Positions 26,456-35,720 of a stretch of DNA of 64,000 bases are shown piece by piece. Position 1 is the first letter of the stretch. Each line of letters starts with the position of its first letter. Below the pieces are notes generated by a model. The model saw nothing but the letters and a program-made list of their open reading frames with translations, was not told the origin of the DNA and made no database searches. This DNA comes from Sipunculus nudus (Eukaryota > Annelida > Sipuncula > Golfingiida > Sipunculidae): positions 14,057,241 to 14,121,240 of the forward strand of contig CM049318.1 in NCBI GenBank assembly GCA_026874595.1, given 5' to 3'. The position numbers and the translations under genes are program-made.

Positions 26456-26840
26456 TACCTCCGCCAAGACTAGCGGCGAGTGTAATGTTTTTGAGCGCCT
26501 ATGTTTGTCTAACTGTTAGCACGATAACACAAAATGTCCTCAGTGGGGATTGATGAAATTTTCAGGATAGCTCGGTAATTATACAAGGAACAATTTATTA
26601 AATTTTGGGGGCGATCCATGTGTAAATAACTCCGGAATGAGCTCTAGTATTTTATGGGGGGGGGGGGTTATTGCGTATTTTGTTCACTGGGACGAAGCAG
26701 GTGACCATATGGCCATACTTTATACGCGGGTAGTGACGTCGTAGAGGACAATGACGTCAATCGATGTGTATACGTGCTGTTTCCCTGAAAGGTGTCAGTA
26801 AATCAACGTACAGCGTAACGGCTCAATTTTTGTTCAATGT
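26456..26840. repeat. Dispersed repeat beginning ACCTCCGCCAAG
   Basis: Starts with ACCTCCGCCAAGACTAGCGG, then GTCTAACTGTTAGCACGATAAC and GATGAAATTTTCAGG. A repeat with this wording is, as I recall it, scattered widely in invertebrate genomes. It contains a run of 12 G at 26656-26667. No open frame with known motifs. The right limit is uncertain. Confidence 0.5.
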
Positions 26841-28140
26841 TTTATATTCCCGGGCCCTGTTGCACGGTTATAAGAAAGTAAATGACATTGCACATTCACT
26901 GTCCAGTATAATATTCAGCATAATAGGCCTATAGGATACAGCAGTCAGCAACCTTCTTCAGGAGTCAGGATCTGCGGGTGGACCAGGGCATCACGGGTCA
27001 AGCGTGATGACAAAATGGGCATCGGGTTGGTCATGGGACTGCAAGCGTGCGGGGACACTCCCACCCCCGTCCCCACACACACCTAAATTGACACTAAATG
27101 ACACATCTTATTATAAGCGACTACTCATTGTAATGTAAGGAATAAGAGCAATGTTGGACAACATTATTCTACAAAAAGAAATGGCTCATTGACCATCACC
27201 ATTGGTATCAAGAATAGGCCTACACCTTACAGAGTATACATACTAAACTTATGTATGATACCAACAGTCAATAATAATCAGAACCAAAATAAAAATTTAT
27301 ATGAACAATAAAGATTTACTCTGCAGAATGATATAAACAGAATAAAATCTCGCATTATTTGGGAATCGAATCTACGGTGGTACGGTAGAAGTCCGACACG
27401 CTACTACTAGACCAACAAGTCTTGATGGTTCTTGCTCCAATAATAGCCTACATTTTTCAACCGACTCGGACATCTCTCAGGTCTCGTAACTTTTTATTGT
27501 GCCACATACGTATGACCATTTATTTACTGCAAGTGACATCAGAATATACGAGTAATTTACAATGCGCTGCTTTGTAAAAAAATGGATAAATTTCTGCTAA
27601 CTGTAATATAAAACCCGGCTGCTATTTATAAATACCAACAACTTGTGACAGTGCACAAAAAGGCGTTCAAAAAGGCGTACACCTAAAAAAGAGGTGTTTA
27701 ACTATTAGACCTGCCCTGCATCTGTGGGCTAGCCACTATACATTTTATTGATAGAATGTCATATACCAAAGATATGAAAACTTTCAAAACAGAATAATGC
27801 TGACGTATTGTTGCAAAGTTGTCAATTATGTCTGTAGCTAATATTAAGTAGTAAATTTAATTGATTAATTTTTATTTCAAAATTTTAAAGTATATTATGT
27901 ATTATATTGACAGAATATGAAAATAATATACCAAGGAAATAGAAACTTTAGAAACTAAAATTGGGATTGATTAGATGATATATATGTTTCGAGGGATACG
28001 AACACAATTTGTGCAGATATGGTCTTCCATACACGAATGACTAAGTGTATTTTCAAATGATAACAATGACAAACGCTAACTTACTGAAATACCAGAGTTG
28101 TAGGGTACAGGACCGCCACTAGACATAAAGTTGTAATTAA
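26840..28140. other. Unassigned stretch
   Basis: Apart from a SINE head at 27361-27420 nothing was recognised. The sequence around 26935-27090 is relatively GC-rich with a CCCACCCCCGTCCCC run (27060-27074). Confidence 0.4.
27355..27425 (-). repeat. tRNA-derived SINE head
   Basis: On the minus strand TGGTCTAGTAGTAGCGTGTC (27395-27414) matches the A-box plus D-arm pattern, and GATTCGATTCCC (27361-27372) matches the B-box, at tRNA-like spacing. Flanking sequence does not form an acceptor stem, so this is a SINE rather than a working tRNA gene. Confidence 0.5.
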
Positions 28141-28371
28141 TCACCCGGATGTCATCATATACTGTTGTGTATAGCCAGCGCATGGTTATTTATCATTCAA
28201 AATATGTTCCAAGGGCATAACTATTAACCGCTGTAACATTAATTAAGCATATTATCAACTTCCATTGGAATACACAGTGTAAATTCCCTGGAGCAGCCTG
28301 ACAAACCGAAAATACCCGTGGGGCGAGTCTGTCTATAAAGTATCTGTAGAACCCCCTTATATCGCACATTG

Positions 28372-28373
<2 letters not shown>

Positions 28374-28422
<49 letters not shown>
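28374..28422. repeat. (AT)n microsatellite
   Basis: Uninterrupted AT tract. A second AT tract (28523-28542) and an (ATA)n tract (28548-28575) follow shortly after. Confidence 0.95.
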
Positions 28423-28423
<1 letters not shown>

Positions 28424-29512
28424 CTTGCAATATTGGATTCATCTGAAGTCCAATACGCAATAATTTCTATAGAGTTTGCAGGATGTATCGTTGATGGTTT
28501 ATAGCTTATATTAGAAAAAATTAGATATATATATATATATATTTAATATAATAATAATAATAATAATAATAATAAAATTAATCACTGTTTGCTTTAAATT
28601 ATAAAAATAAAAATATACGTAAGTATTACACAGTTATATTTGAATTTAAAATGAAAGAAAATTAAGCTGCTATGGAAATGAAATGTCAACATATGGATGG
28701 GATTTCAACGGTCATCCTTGAAAATTCCCAGCAGCAGCCTTTATCTCTGGTATTTACACTTCATGGTGCACGGACGTGCAAGTGTGAATCCATGCACTGT
28801 GGGCCAGATAAATCTGGCAGTTATGCTTACATTTATCGAAAGAAATAAACTTACCTGTGAGATAAGGTGATTCTAAAAAAGGTAACCCGAAAATTAAGAT
28901 GTTAATTTACTTATTGCTAGATGAGTAATCCTTTGTAGGCTTACTGGACGATTCCCGTGTCTGTGTGCACAAGACAAACAGGACGTTAGACCTTGGGTCT
29001 GTAGTTTGTTTATGTGTTGTCGTATTGACATTTCTTTATATACACAAACACCGTGTGTTAAAACTACACACGCACGGCATAGATTAGCCTTCTGACCGCC
29101 CTTCTGACTTAATATACTGATTTATTGATTTGCCCTAGCTTGTATTAGCAACTGTGACATTTAACATAGTACGCGTGTCACAAATATATTGGATTTATTT
29201 ATTTTTACTAGGGCTGTTCTGTAGTATGGTCCTATTCAATAGCACTTATCTTAAGTAGATGTGTCATACGTGTAACGACTACCTAGATGACCTCCACAAA
29301 GACCACTCTTATACAGTTTTCTTGTGTCACACAATGTTATGCTTCAGTAACAACCTTTCACGTGGGCAAATGCTTTGTTAATGTTGGCGGGATCTCCATG
29401 GACAAAGGAATCACTGTACCACAGTCGCATATAATTCAAAGAATTCAAATGTTATAATGATCCGTATTATTTCCAAGATTTAATGGATTGTTTCCGTCGT
29501 ATTATCCCATCC

Positions 29513-29514
<2 letters not shown>

Positions 29515-29557
<43 letters not shown>
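29515..29557. repeat. (AT)n microsatellite
   Basis: Uninterrupted AT tract within block D copy 1; absent at the matching place in copy 2 (about 42930). Confidence 0.95.
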
Positions 29558-29558
<1 letters not shown>

Positions 29559-30025
29559 CATCCGTTCATAACTGTTTGTGGAATATTAGTAACAAATCAA
29601 ACCAATTGACGAACCAAGAGAAAACGAAATGCTTTCCTGGTTGATGATTAAAAAGTTATTGCGATTTTATAATTGTTTGTTTAAAAAAACAGCAACAAGG
29701 ACATTCCCTGTGAGGGAGACAGAGGCAGGCAGACACAAATATGGAATTAGCTTCGACGGAATCACTCTCAGCACGTCTTTTACGAATTATTTTTGAGTAA
29801 GGAAAATCGGTTTGATATTATGATTCATGTGATTAATCCGAACCTATAGCCTACATCCATCCGTCCAGTACTGCATGCTCCTTTCTTTTCCGTTGCCTTA
29901 AGCGACGATTCTCAGAATTCCCTTTATGTAAGGCATAGTAGGTATAATCTAATGTGTTTAGCGATTGTCTCTAGAGTGTTGTCAAAATTGCCTTTATGTG
30001 TTATGTTTAACTTTTTTTTTTACAG

Positions 30026-30142
30026 TAAGGTCTTATATAAGAAATGTCAGCATTACAGTTCAAACGAATGCACAAGGAATTAAAGAAACCGATAAGCGTA
30101 CTGTTCTTTCTGATGACGACGGGATCAGTTCTGGTGCACTAT
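30026..30142 (+). CDS. C-type lectin-like gene, upstream exon A
   Basis: A strong acceptor (T-rich tract then TACAG at 30021-30025) opens a frame that runs to a good donor (CTAT|GTAAGA, intron from 30143). Both junctions are phase 1, and joining to exon B gives a clean frame across a Phe codon. The roughly 38 encoded residues (starting RSYIRNVSITVQTN) form no domain I recognise; they include one N-V-S glycosylation sequon and an acidic SDDDG patch. It would lie between a signal peptide and the lectin domain. The first exon is not identified; the T-rich tract just upstream is intron in this reading. The matching site in block D copy 2 (about 43300-43420) is eroded. Confidence 0.55.
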
Positions 30143-30676
30143 GTAAGAGCAACCCACCAAGGTACAATAACATTCTTTACTGTCTAAACGGACCGAATCA
30201 TACAATAAACATTACGTTTTAGGCAATGCTTCCTAGACGGATCGCATAAAGTCTCATTGATGAAAATGCGCAAGCATACTTATAGCATTATTATGCTTTA
30301 ATATCTCTACTCATGTTAAACCGACAATTCTAACAATACACTCGAGGAAAAAAACCTAATTCGTTACCTACTAAAAATCAGCTTTAATCATGACTAATAT
30401 CATTACAACGTCATCTCTAACAATCATTGATCATATAATGTAGTTCAAGACCTTTCGCTGAGCCAATAAAGTCGTAATATCGTAATCTGATCCTTTGAAC
30501 TGCATTTTTAATTTATACTTTTGAGTCCATGTCGTGGAACTCTTATTATTCTGTATTATTTGCCATGCCTACACATTTACCCCTCATGTCGAAAAAGGTA
30601 TGATTGTAATGCAGGTGGAAAGTTATTGAAAGAGGGTATCAATCATATAAATTTCCCACTATTTTCTGTTTAACAG

Positions 30677-30898
30677 TCTGTCCCCGTCCAATTCCCAGCA
30701 ACGTGACAGCAAAATATGAAGACATTCCTTTGATCTGTTCCGAATACTTCGGACCTGGATGGACACGTTTCACAATGAACAATGATTATGTACTTGGCGG
30801 TATGCATAGCCTGATTATTGGCATAATGAATGAATCAAATCTCAACTCAGTTTGGATGCCCATACGAAGGAAGCTTCTGGTGCAATCGGATTCAGCAG
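30677..30898 (+). CDS. C-type lectin-like gene, exon B (unrecognised domain)
   Basis: Bounded by acceptor TTTAACAG (ends 30676) and donor GCAG|GTAGTA (intron from 30899); both junctions are phase 1 and the length (222 nt) is a multiple of three. The encoded 74 residues begin FCPRPIPSNVTAKYEDI, contain a second Cys (PLICSEYFGPGW) and aromatic residues, and end in VQSDSA. The two Cys could pair. I do not recognise the domain; being symmetric phase 1, it is the kind of exon that shuffles between extracellular proteins. Sequons NVT and NES are present. The whole exon and its surroundings (about 30600-31115) are absent from block D copy 2. Confidence 0.6.
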
Positions 30899-31607
30899 GT
30901 AGTATGATTGTAATATCTGCTTCAGGTGAAACCTTTAATTTTCAGATTTTATGCATAACATTGTAAGGCTTGGTACTGTAAAGTTTAGAAAAAAATATGT
31001 TCAAAAAAAGTACTTAACCAACTGACAATCTGACCAATGATGACTGATTTCTTTCAATGTGCCGTCGGATTTCTCACTTTAATATATTTCAGCTTTACTT
31101 TTCCTTTTTTTACACAGAAAGCTGTTTCTCGAAGCCTTTCATTTATGTATAGTTATTGTCTTGCAAACTGGTTTATTTTAGCACTTATGCAGGTGTGTTT
31201 TTTACTAAAATAATCAATGAACCTTGATGGTCTTTGTATATGTGGAGATTATAAATGTATGTACATATTTAACTTAACAAATATACAATATCGCTAGTCA
31301 GCCAAGGCTGTAGGGCGATCAACCTAAGGGACTCCTCCGTGAAAGTAAAACCGTGTGGGACCTCAGGAATGGGATTTATTTGCCAGATAGGTGGGTAGAA
31401 ATAAATAAACGAATTACAAGCCATTAAGTTAGATACGTTTATAGTCTTCAATATTACTGCAAGTATTTTACTTGATGTTATTTTACTGGTTCCAAAGATA
31501 AATGGTTTTCCCGTTAAATATTTACCGAGACCTTTTGGATTGATAAGAGGTTTAACTTATTCTTAGTATGTGGCAACTACAGTCGCATGAGTACTGGTTA
31601 ATTGTAG

Positions 31608-31907
31608 AATTTTGCCCGTCGTCACGGAATCCCTATAATTGCTTCCGGTTTAGAACCTATCATCTTCTGGTTGGTTGTGACGCTGGGAGTTGGTACGACG
31701 CAAGGAACCGATGTTATGAACATAAAGCAGAAATGGCTGAAATTAACAGCGAAGAAGACCTGTCGGAAATAGTGAAGAACATCAAAGAGCCCTCTACGCG
31801 TCGTTGTAAAGAGTTCTGGGTCAATTATCGAGATTCCGAGTGGGTATGGGATATAAGAAGAAGATTTCACGGCAAATTCTACAAGAAAGAAAACTGCGAC
31901 ATGTTAG
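31608..31907 (+). CDS. C-type lectin-like domain, first half (exon C)
   Basis: Begins after acceptor TTGTAG (ends 31607) and ends at donor GTTAG|GTTGGT (intron from 31908); both phase 1. The frame gives the N-terminal half of a C-type lectin-like domain: first Cys in FCPSSR, the hallmark helix SWYDARNRCYEHKAEMAEIN, then SEEDLSEIV and an EFWVNYRDSEWVWD segment in the position of the family's W-I-G and W-x-W core strands. A basic run (IRRRFHGKFYKK) follows. Two other AG sites upstream (31566, 31582) would give the wrong phase, which is why 31608 was chosen. The donor is weaker than the others. Known family role: sugar or other ligand binding outside the cell; the ligand here is unknown. Confidence 0.8.
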
Positions 31908-32393
31908 GTTGGTTAAAGTGACCTTTCCTGTATAAAACATGTACGTGGTTGCAGTATTTTAATCACAGACATATCTTTTGCTTGACTCTTCAAAATTATT
32001 TTACTTCTGATGAATATCTTAAAATATGCAAAAAATGCAAAGGCCATTGATACATATTGACGTGTATACAGTTATTTGAATAATGAATACAGGTTTGCAT
32101 TGCCAGTAATGTCCTCTAGCATCTCTAGCAGTAGTTTTCTAATGCTTGTGCTGCCTATCATAGAAAGCACCAAGATACGTTTTACATATTTTATATGAAT
32201 TTCGCCGAATACATAGCCAGGCAATAAAAAAGCCGTTACGAGATAAAAGCATAGTGTATCATTGTATGCTTTACCTCTGCAATATGACCCTCTACATGCA
32301 CTTTTGTATGTTTTAAACTCTGCCATCTCACCCTCTCCTTTAAACGTATTATTCTAAAGTACTCATTTAAGTTGCCTTATTTTCTTAATTTAG

Positions 32394-32537
32394 ACGGCCC
32401 TGAAGTGAAAGAAACCTACTGGGATGAGGGAGAACCAGGTGAGGGGTTTAACTGTGTCATCATTAAAAACACCTCGAAGGGGTTCTTCTTGAGAACTGCG
32501 GAATGCAACAAAAATCATGCATTCATCTGCATGGCAG
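32394..32537 (+). CDS. C-type lectin-like domain, second half (exon D)
   Basis: Acceptor TTAATTTAG ends at 32393 and donor GGCAG|GTAAAG starts the intron at 32538, both phase 1. Joined to exon C through an Asp codon it completes the domain: TYWDEGEPGEGFNCVI is the W-x-x-G-E-P loop with the conserved Cys, and TAECNKNHAFICMA holds the last two Cys. The calcium and sugar motif normally written EPN or QPD is EPG here, and the W-N-D tripeptide is replaced (FLRTAEC). Calcium-dependent sugar binding in the classical way is therefore unlikely, while the disulfide scaffold is kept. Confidence 0.8.
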
Positions 32538-32705
32538 GTAAAGTTTACCTATCATATACAGATTCAGTAATATGCGGGAGATCTGTCTTATTCATAGGTA
32601 CCTGAGACAGAGATTTAAAAATCAGTTATTGGTACGTAGTAGAAAGGTTTTAAATTGATTTACAATTTGGAATATACAAAAATGAATTCTTGTTTTATAT
32701 TCCAG

Positions 32706-32716
32706 CCTTAGGATGA
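32706..32716 (+). CDS. C-type lectin-like gene, terminal coding bit and stop
   Basis: A strong acceptor (TTTTATATTCCAG, ends 32705) follows exon D. Read in the required phase 1 it gives Ala-Leu-Gly and then TGA at 32714-32716, so the protein would end just after the domain's last Cys, as in many single-domain lectins. All three frames stop soon after this acceptor. A strong donor (CTAAG|GTAAGA) follows at 32761/32762, suggesting an intron in the 3' untranslated region. An AATAAA lies at 33201-33206. Confidence 0.5.
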
Positions 32717-33200
32717 CCCAGCGCCTCTCATACCTGTCCCCGTAAATTCGACCTTCCTAAGGTAAGAACTTGGTCTAATTTATCATTTTCGGTATTCTGT
32801 TCTATAAAGTATCGAGGAAATAACATCAAGTCGCCGGTCCCTTTTACGTAAGTTGATTAAGCGAACATAACAAACAATTGTGTTGTGTATGTATTATGTC
32901 TGGAAATATAAAAATTCCGAGCATTGCTAACTTAAATTGTGTTAGCAATTATGTGTGCATGTATACAATACTGTGGAATTTATAACTCTAAAAATATCTC
33001 TGTATCTCATGGCAGGTGCATTTTTTGTGTTATGAAAGGTTTCACGGCAGTTTCTACCAGTACCATTTTCATATAAGACTGTGGCGGTATATGAAACGGT
33101 TGTGTTCTGCTCTGAAATACTGGGTCCTGTCGTAGTACAACATCGTGAGAGTAGGGTCGGGGATGACAACACAGGATATTGCATGCACGGCCAATTTCCG

Positions 33201-33206
33201 AATAAA
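33201..33206 (+). terminator. Candidate polyadenylation signal for the lectin gene
   Basis: AATAAA about 485 bp after the proposed stop codon. In block D copy 2 the matching place reads AATAAG (45273-45278), so the signal is lost there. Confidence 0.3.
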
Positions 33207-33315
33207 GGTGGATAAATTGTGTATACACACTTTTGAACATATGAATGACAATATTTGCTTTACTAAGTTTTCTAGTCTAGACTTATGCCCGAAGAAGCAC
33301 TATTTTCTCGACGCA

Positions 33316-34564
33316 CAGTGGAACCCCACAATTACGACCACCCTGGGGACTGAGCAAAGTGGGCGTAATTTGGGGGTGGTCGTATTTGTGAAACTCTTAC
33401 CTTGGTCGCATATATCACCGCGATGTTCAATGTGTATCATTTTGTATATATTGCATATCTTTAATGTGAATTATCACAAAATATTTTACTAAGCGGAGAA
33501 CCCTTATTAGGAATGTTTTATTATGTGTATCTGAAAAGAAAACAAAATTGTTTTATATATTTATTCATGATAAATATATATATATATACATTGACACATA
33601 TACGTAGTGACTGATGATTAACACATAATTACACTAGAGACAATACGAAGGTAACCTACTTGAACAAATTGAACATAATACGTGCCTGTCATATTTTTAG
33701 CCCTCTGCCTGAGTATATATTGCGTGCACTTGAGTTTTACCAACGCTTAACTGCTGAGCCAGTTGGCGCTGACCGATCCTGGTGTTTCCGCCTTGATAAA
33801 CACCACCTTCTCATTCAAGGAGCGCTCTTTTCGAGGCATGGTCGCACAACAGCAAGCAATTTAAACGCAAACTGAACCAGCAGAGAAATAAACTGACAGC
33901 GATTTATCTGATAAGGCAAGACAACGGATTTGTCCCAATGCAAGCATTGTATTTATACATTTGACTGACTGCTCAATACTCAGTGTGAGTAAGATATGAG
34001 CACATTTAGGATTAACTAGATCATTAATTTGACCAATGAGGATCGAACATTATGTGATGAGTAAAAATATTAAGCTCTCACCACCGCAATTTTGGTAGCT
34101 GCAATACAGGTGATCACTGAGGGGCAATTAGTATCGCTAGCCCAAGATCCCAGGGCAGTAAGCCAGGCAGACCGGCTCATTAGGTGATCAGCCGTTAGTT
34201 ACCCTCTTTGATCTACAACTTACACCTCAACAATTCTCAGCGCGGACACCGAGTCAGGAAGGGTAACACTAGGGTTGGGAACCCGTGTTATCCCCTTTGA
34301 TCTTTTGTTAAGGCGCCTGTGACAAGGCGCAGCCATTGACTCGTGACAAATGTTGTTTCAGTACTTCTCGGCGGTGGTCGCATTAGCGGGGTCGCATTAG
34401 CGCTGGGGCCAGGATATCTGGTCGTAATTCTGAATTAAGGGGTGGTCGTAATTTTGAGTCATTTTAAAACATAAATAAACTAAAAAAAATTCGGGACCAA
34501 GCAAATTGGTCGTAATTGTGAGGTGGTCGCAATTGTGGGGTGGTCGCAAGGGGGGGTTCCACTG
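33316..34564. mobile_element. Non-autonomous Tc1/mariner- or pogo-like DNA transposon
   Basis: The 1249-bp element has perfect terminal inverted repeats CAGTGGAACCCC / GGGGTTCCACTG. A TA follows on the right (34565-34566) and CA, a likely mutated TA, precedes on the left (33314-33315). Removing the element plus one dinucleotide rebuilds the sequence found at the empty site in block D copy 2 (about 45376-45392), which confirms both ends. TA target duplications are the rule for Tc1/mariner/pogo elements. Inside, GGTCGTAATT, TGGTCGCAATT and GGTCGCATTAGCG variants are piled up near both ends, mostly in the right 220 bp. These are typical subterminal transposase-binding repeats. No transposase was recognised; a 71-codon open frame in the middle (33660-33875) has no motif. 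Confidence 0.85.
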
Positions 34565-35321
34565 TATATTATTTGATTAAGTCAAGATAATATAAAAAAA
34601 GCAGAGGTTTCCTGAACGTTTGAAATTTTTGTATTTTTTCGAAAATGTTATAATAAAAAATTTTACCGAGTTTTTCTATCATTCTAACATACATATTAAA
34701 TCATTATGCGTATAACAGAATATGCTAAATTTTCCTATTTTTTATCAGGCCAAATACACTATACAAAATATTTATTTGTACTTCATTTTACCAAACTCTG
34801 GAGAAGCTTTTATAACAACTTATAAATTTATTAATAATGCTATCATAAACAAACTGATATATAAAAATAATATTTTATATAATTTTACACTTTAATTGTT
34901 TGGATTGTTTACATATCAGGACGTAACAATCCATCCTCCCACGACAGCAAACTCATAGGTATTCTCCATGTAATGCCTTTCGCTATTGGCATTAAATATT
35001 GAGTGAATCAACTTTGTCATTATCAAAGGTGAATGGTCATGGTTCCAGGCCCCTGTATGATATCATTAAACTATTAACATCTACTATTGGGTGTAAACAT
35101 TTACCTAGTCGTAGGTGAATGTAATGCCGTAAATTAACTATATTGGGCTTTTTGGATTACCACACGACCTTACTTAAAAAAAATCAATATAGGTAGAAAA
35201 AATGAAGTAGCAGATGCAAGATGTGTCAAATTTATACCCTCTGTTACACCTGGTCGTACAGATGGATCCGTGTCTGCTGCCATCAGTACAGCTCCAGTAC
35301 CCGTTGGACGGAGAGGAGAGT

Positions 35322-35379
35322 CCAGGACACTGTATTTCTGAAAACATCGAAAATAGTTATCAGAAATACAGTGTCCTGG
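35322..35379. repeat. Perfect 20-bp inverted repeat (hairpin)
   Basis: Arms CCAGGACACTGTATTTCTGA (35322-35341) and its exact reverse complement (35360-35379) flank an 18-base loop. The loop phrase AAACATCGAAAATAGT is repeated directly after the right arm (35380-35395), so the structure may have arisen by template switching during replication. Confidence 0.9.
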
Positions 35380-35650
35380 AAACATCGAAAATAGTAAGGA
35401 TGGCAATGACCCTGGTTACTGAGTCTGTGTCTACTGAACAAATATTATACAAATATATCACAGGTATAAAATTTTTTTAACGGAAAATTGGATTGGACGA
35501 AAATATTAAACAAATTTATCTCATAGGTATATTGCTTTCAATTTATGGATATTAACTCAGCAAATTTTGATTAAATTTGAATGCTTACCAGTACCAGAAG
35601 GACTGCTTGAAGTCCAGGAGCCGTCACTTTGACATATGGCACTGGTAACC

Positions 35651-35720
35651 GCCGAGGGTTAGGGGGATGAGGGTGGGAGGGGTGGGTGGAGGAGGAGGTG
35701 TAGGTGGGCGTAGGGGATTG
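35651..35720 (+). other. G-rich tract with G-quadruplex potential
   Basis: At least five runs of three or more G with loops of one to four bases (GGGTTAGGGGGATGAGGGTGGG, then further GGGG/GGG runs) meet the usual intramolecular quadruplex pattern on the + strand. It includes one GGGTTAGGG like the metazoan telomere repeat but is not a telomeric array. Confidence 0.7.

Noticed and set aside
27355-27425. Functional tRNA gene
   Set aside because: Good internal promoter boxes but no pairing acceptor ends; SINE is the simpler reading.
28239-28460. Minus-strand frame with Tyr-Ile repeats
   Set aside because: Translation of an (AT)n microsatellite.
29965-30025. In-frame extension of lectin exon A to the left
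   Set aside because: The frame passes through a T-rich tract ending in TACAG, a standard acceptor, and has no ATG start; it is better read as intron.
31568-31607. In-frame ATG before lectin exon C
   Set aside because: Using it would place non-lectin residues before the first Cys and break phase-1 continuity with exon B; the acceptor at 31607 fits both.
33660-33875. Open frame inside the TA-flanked transposon as a transposase
   Set aside because: Only 71 codons and no D-D-E/D catalytic pattern or helix-turn-helix.
35651-35720. Interstitial telomere array
   Set aside because: Only one GGGTTAGGG occurs; the remaining runs are irregular.
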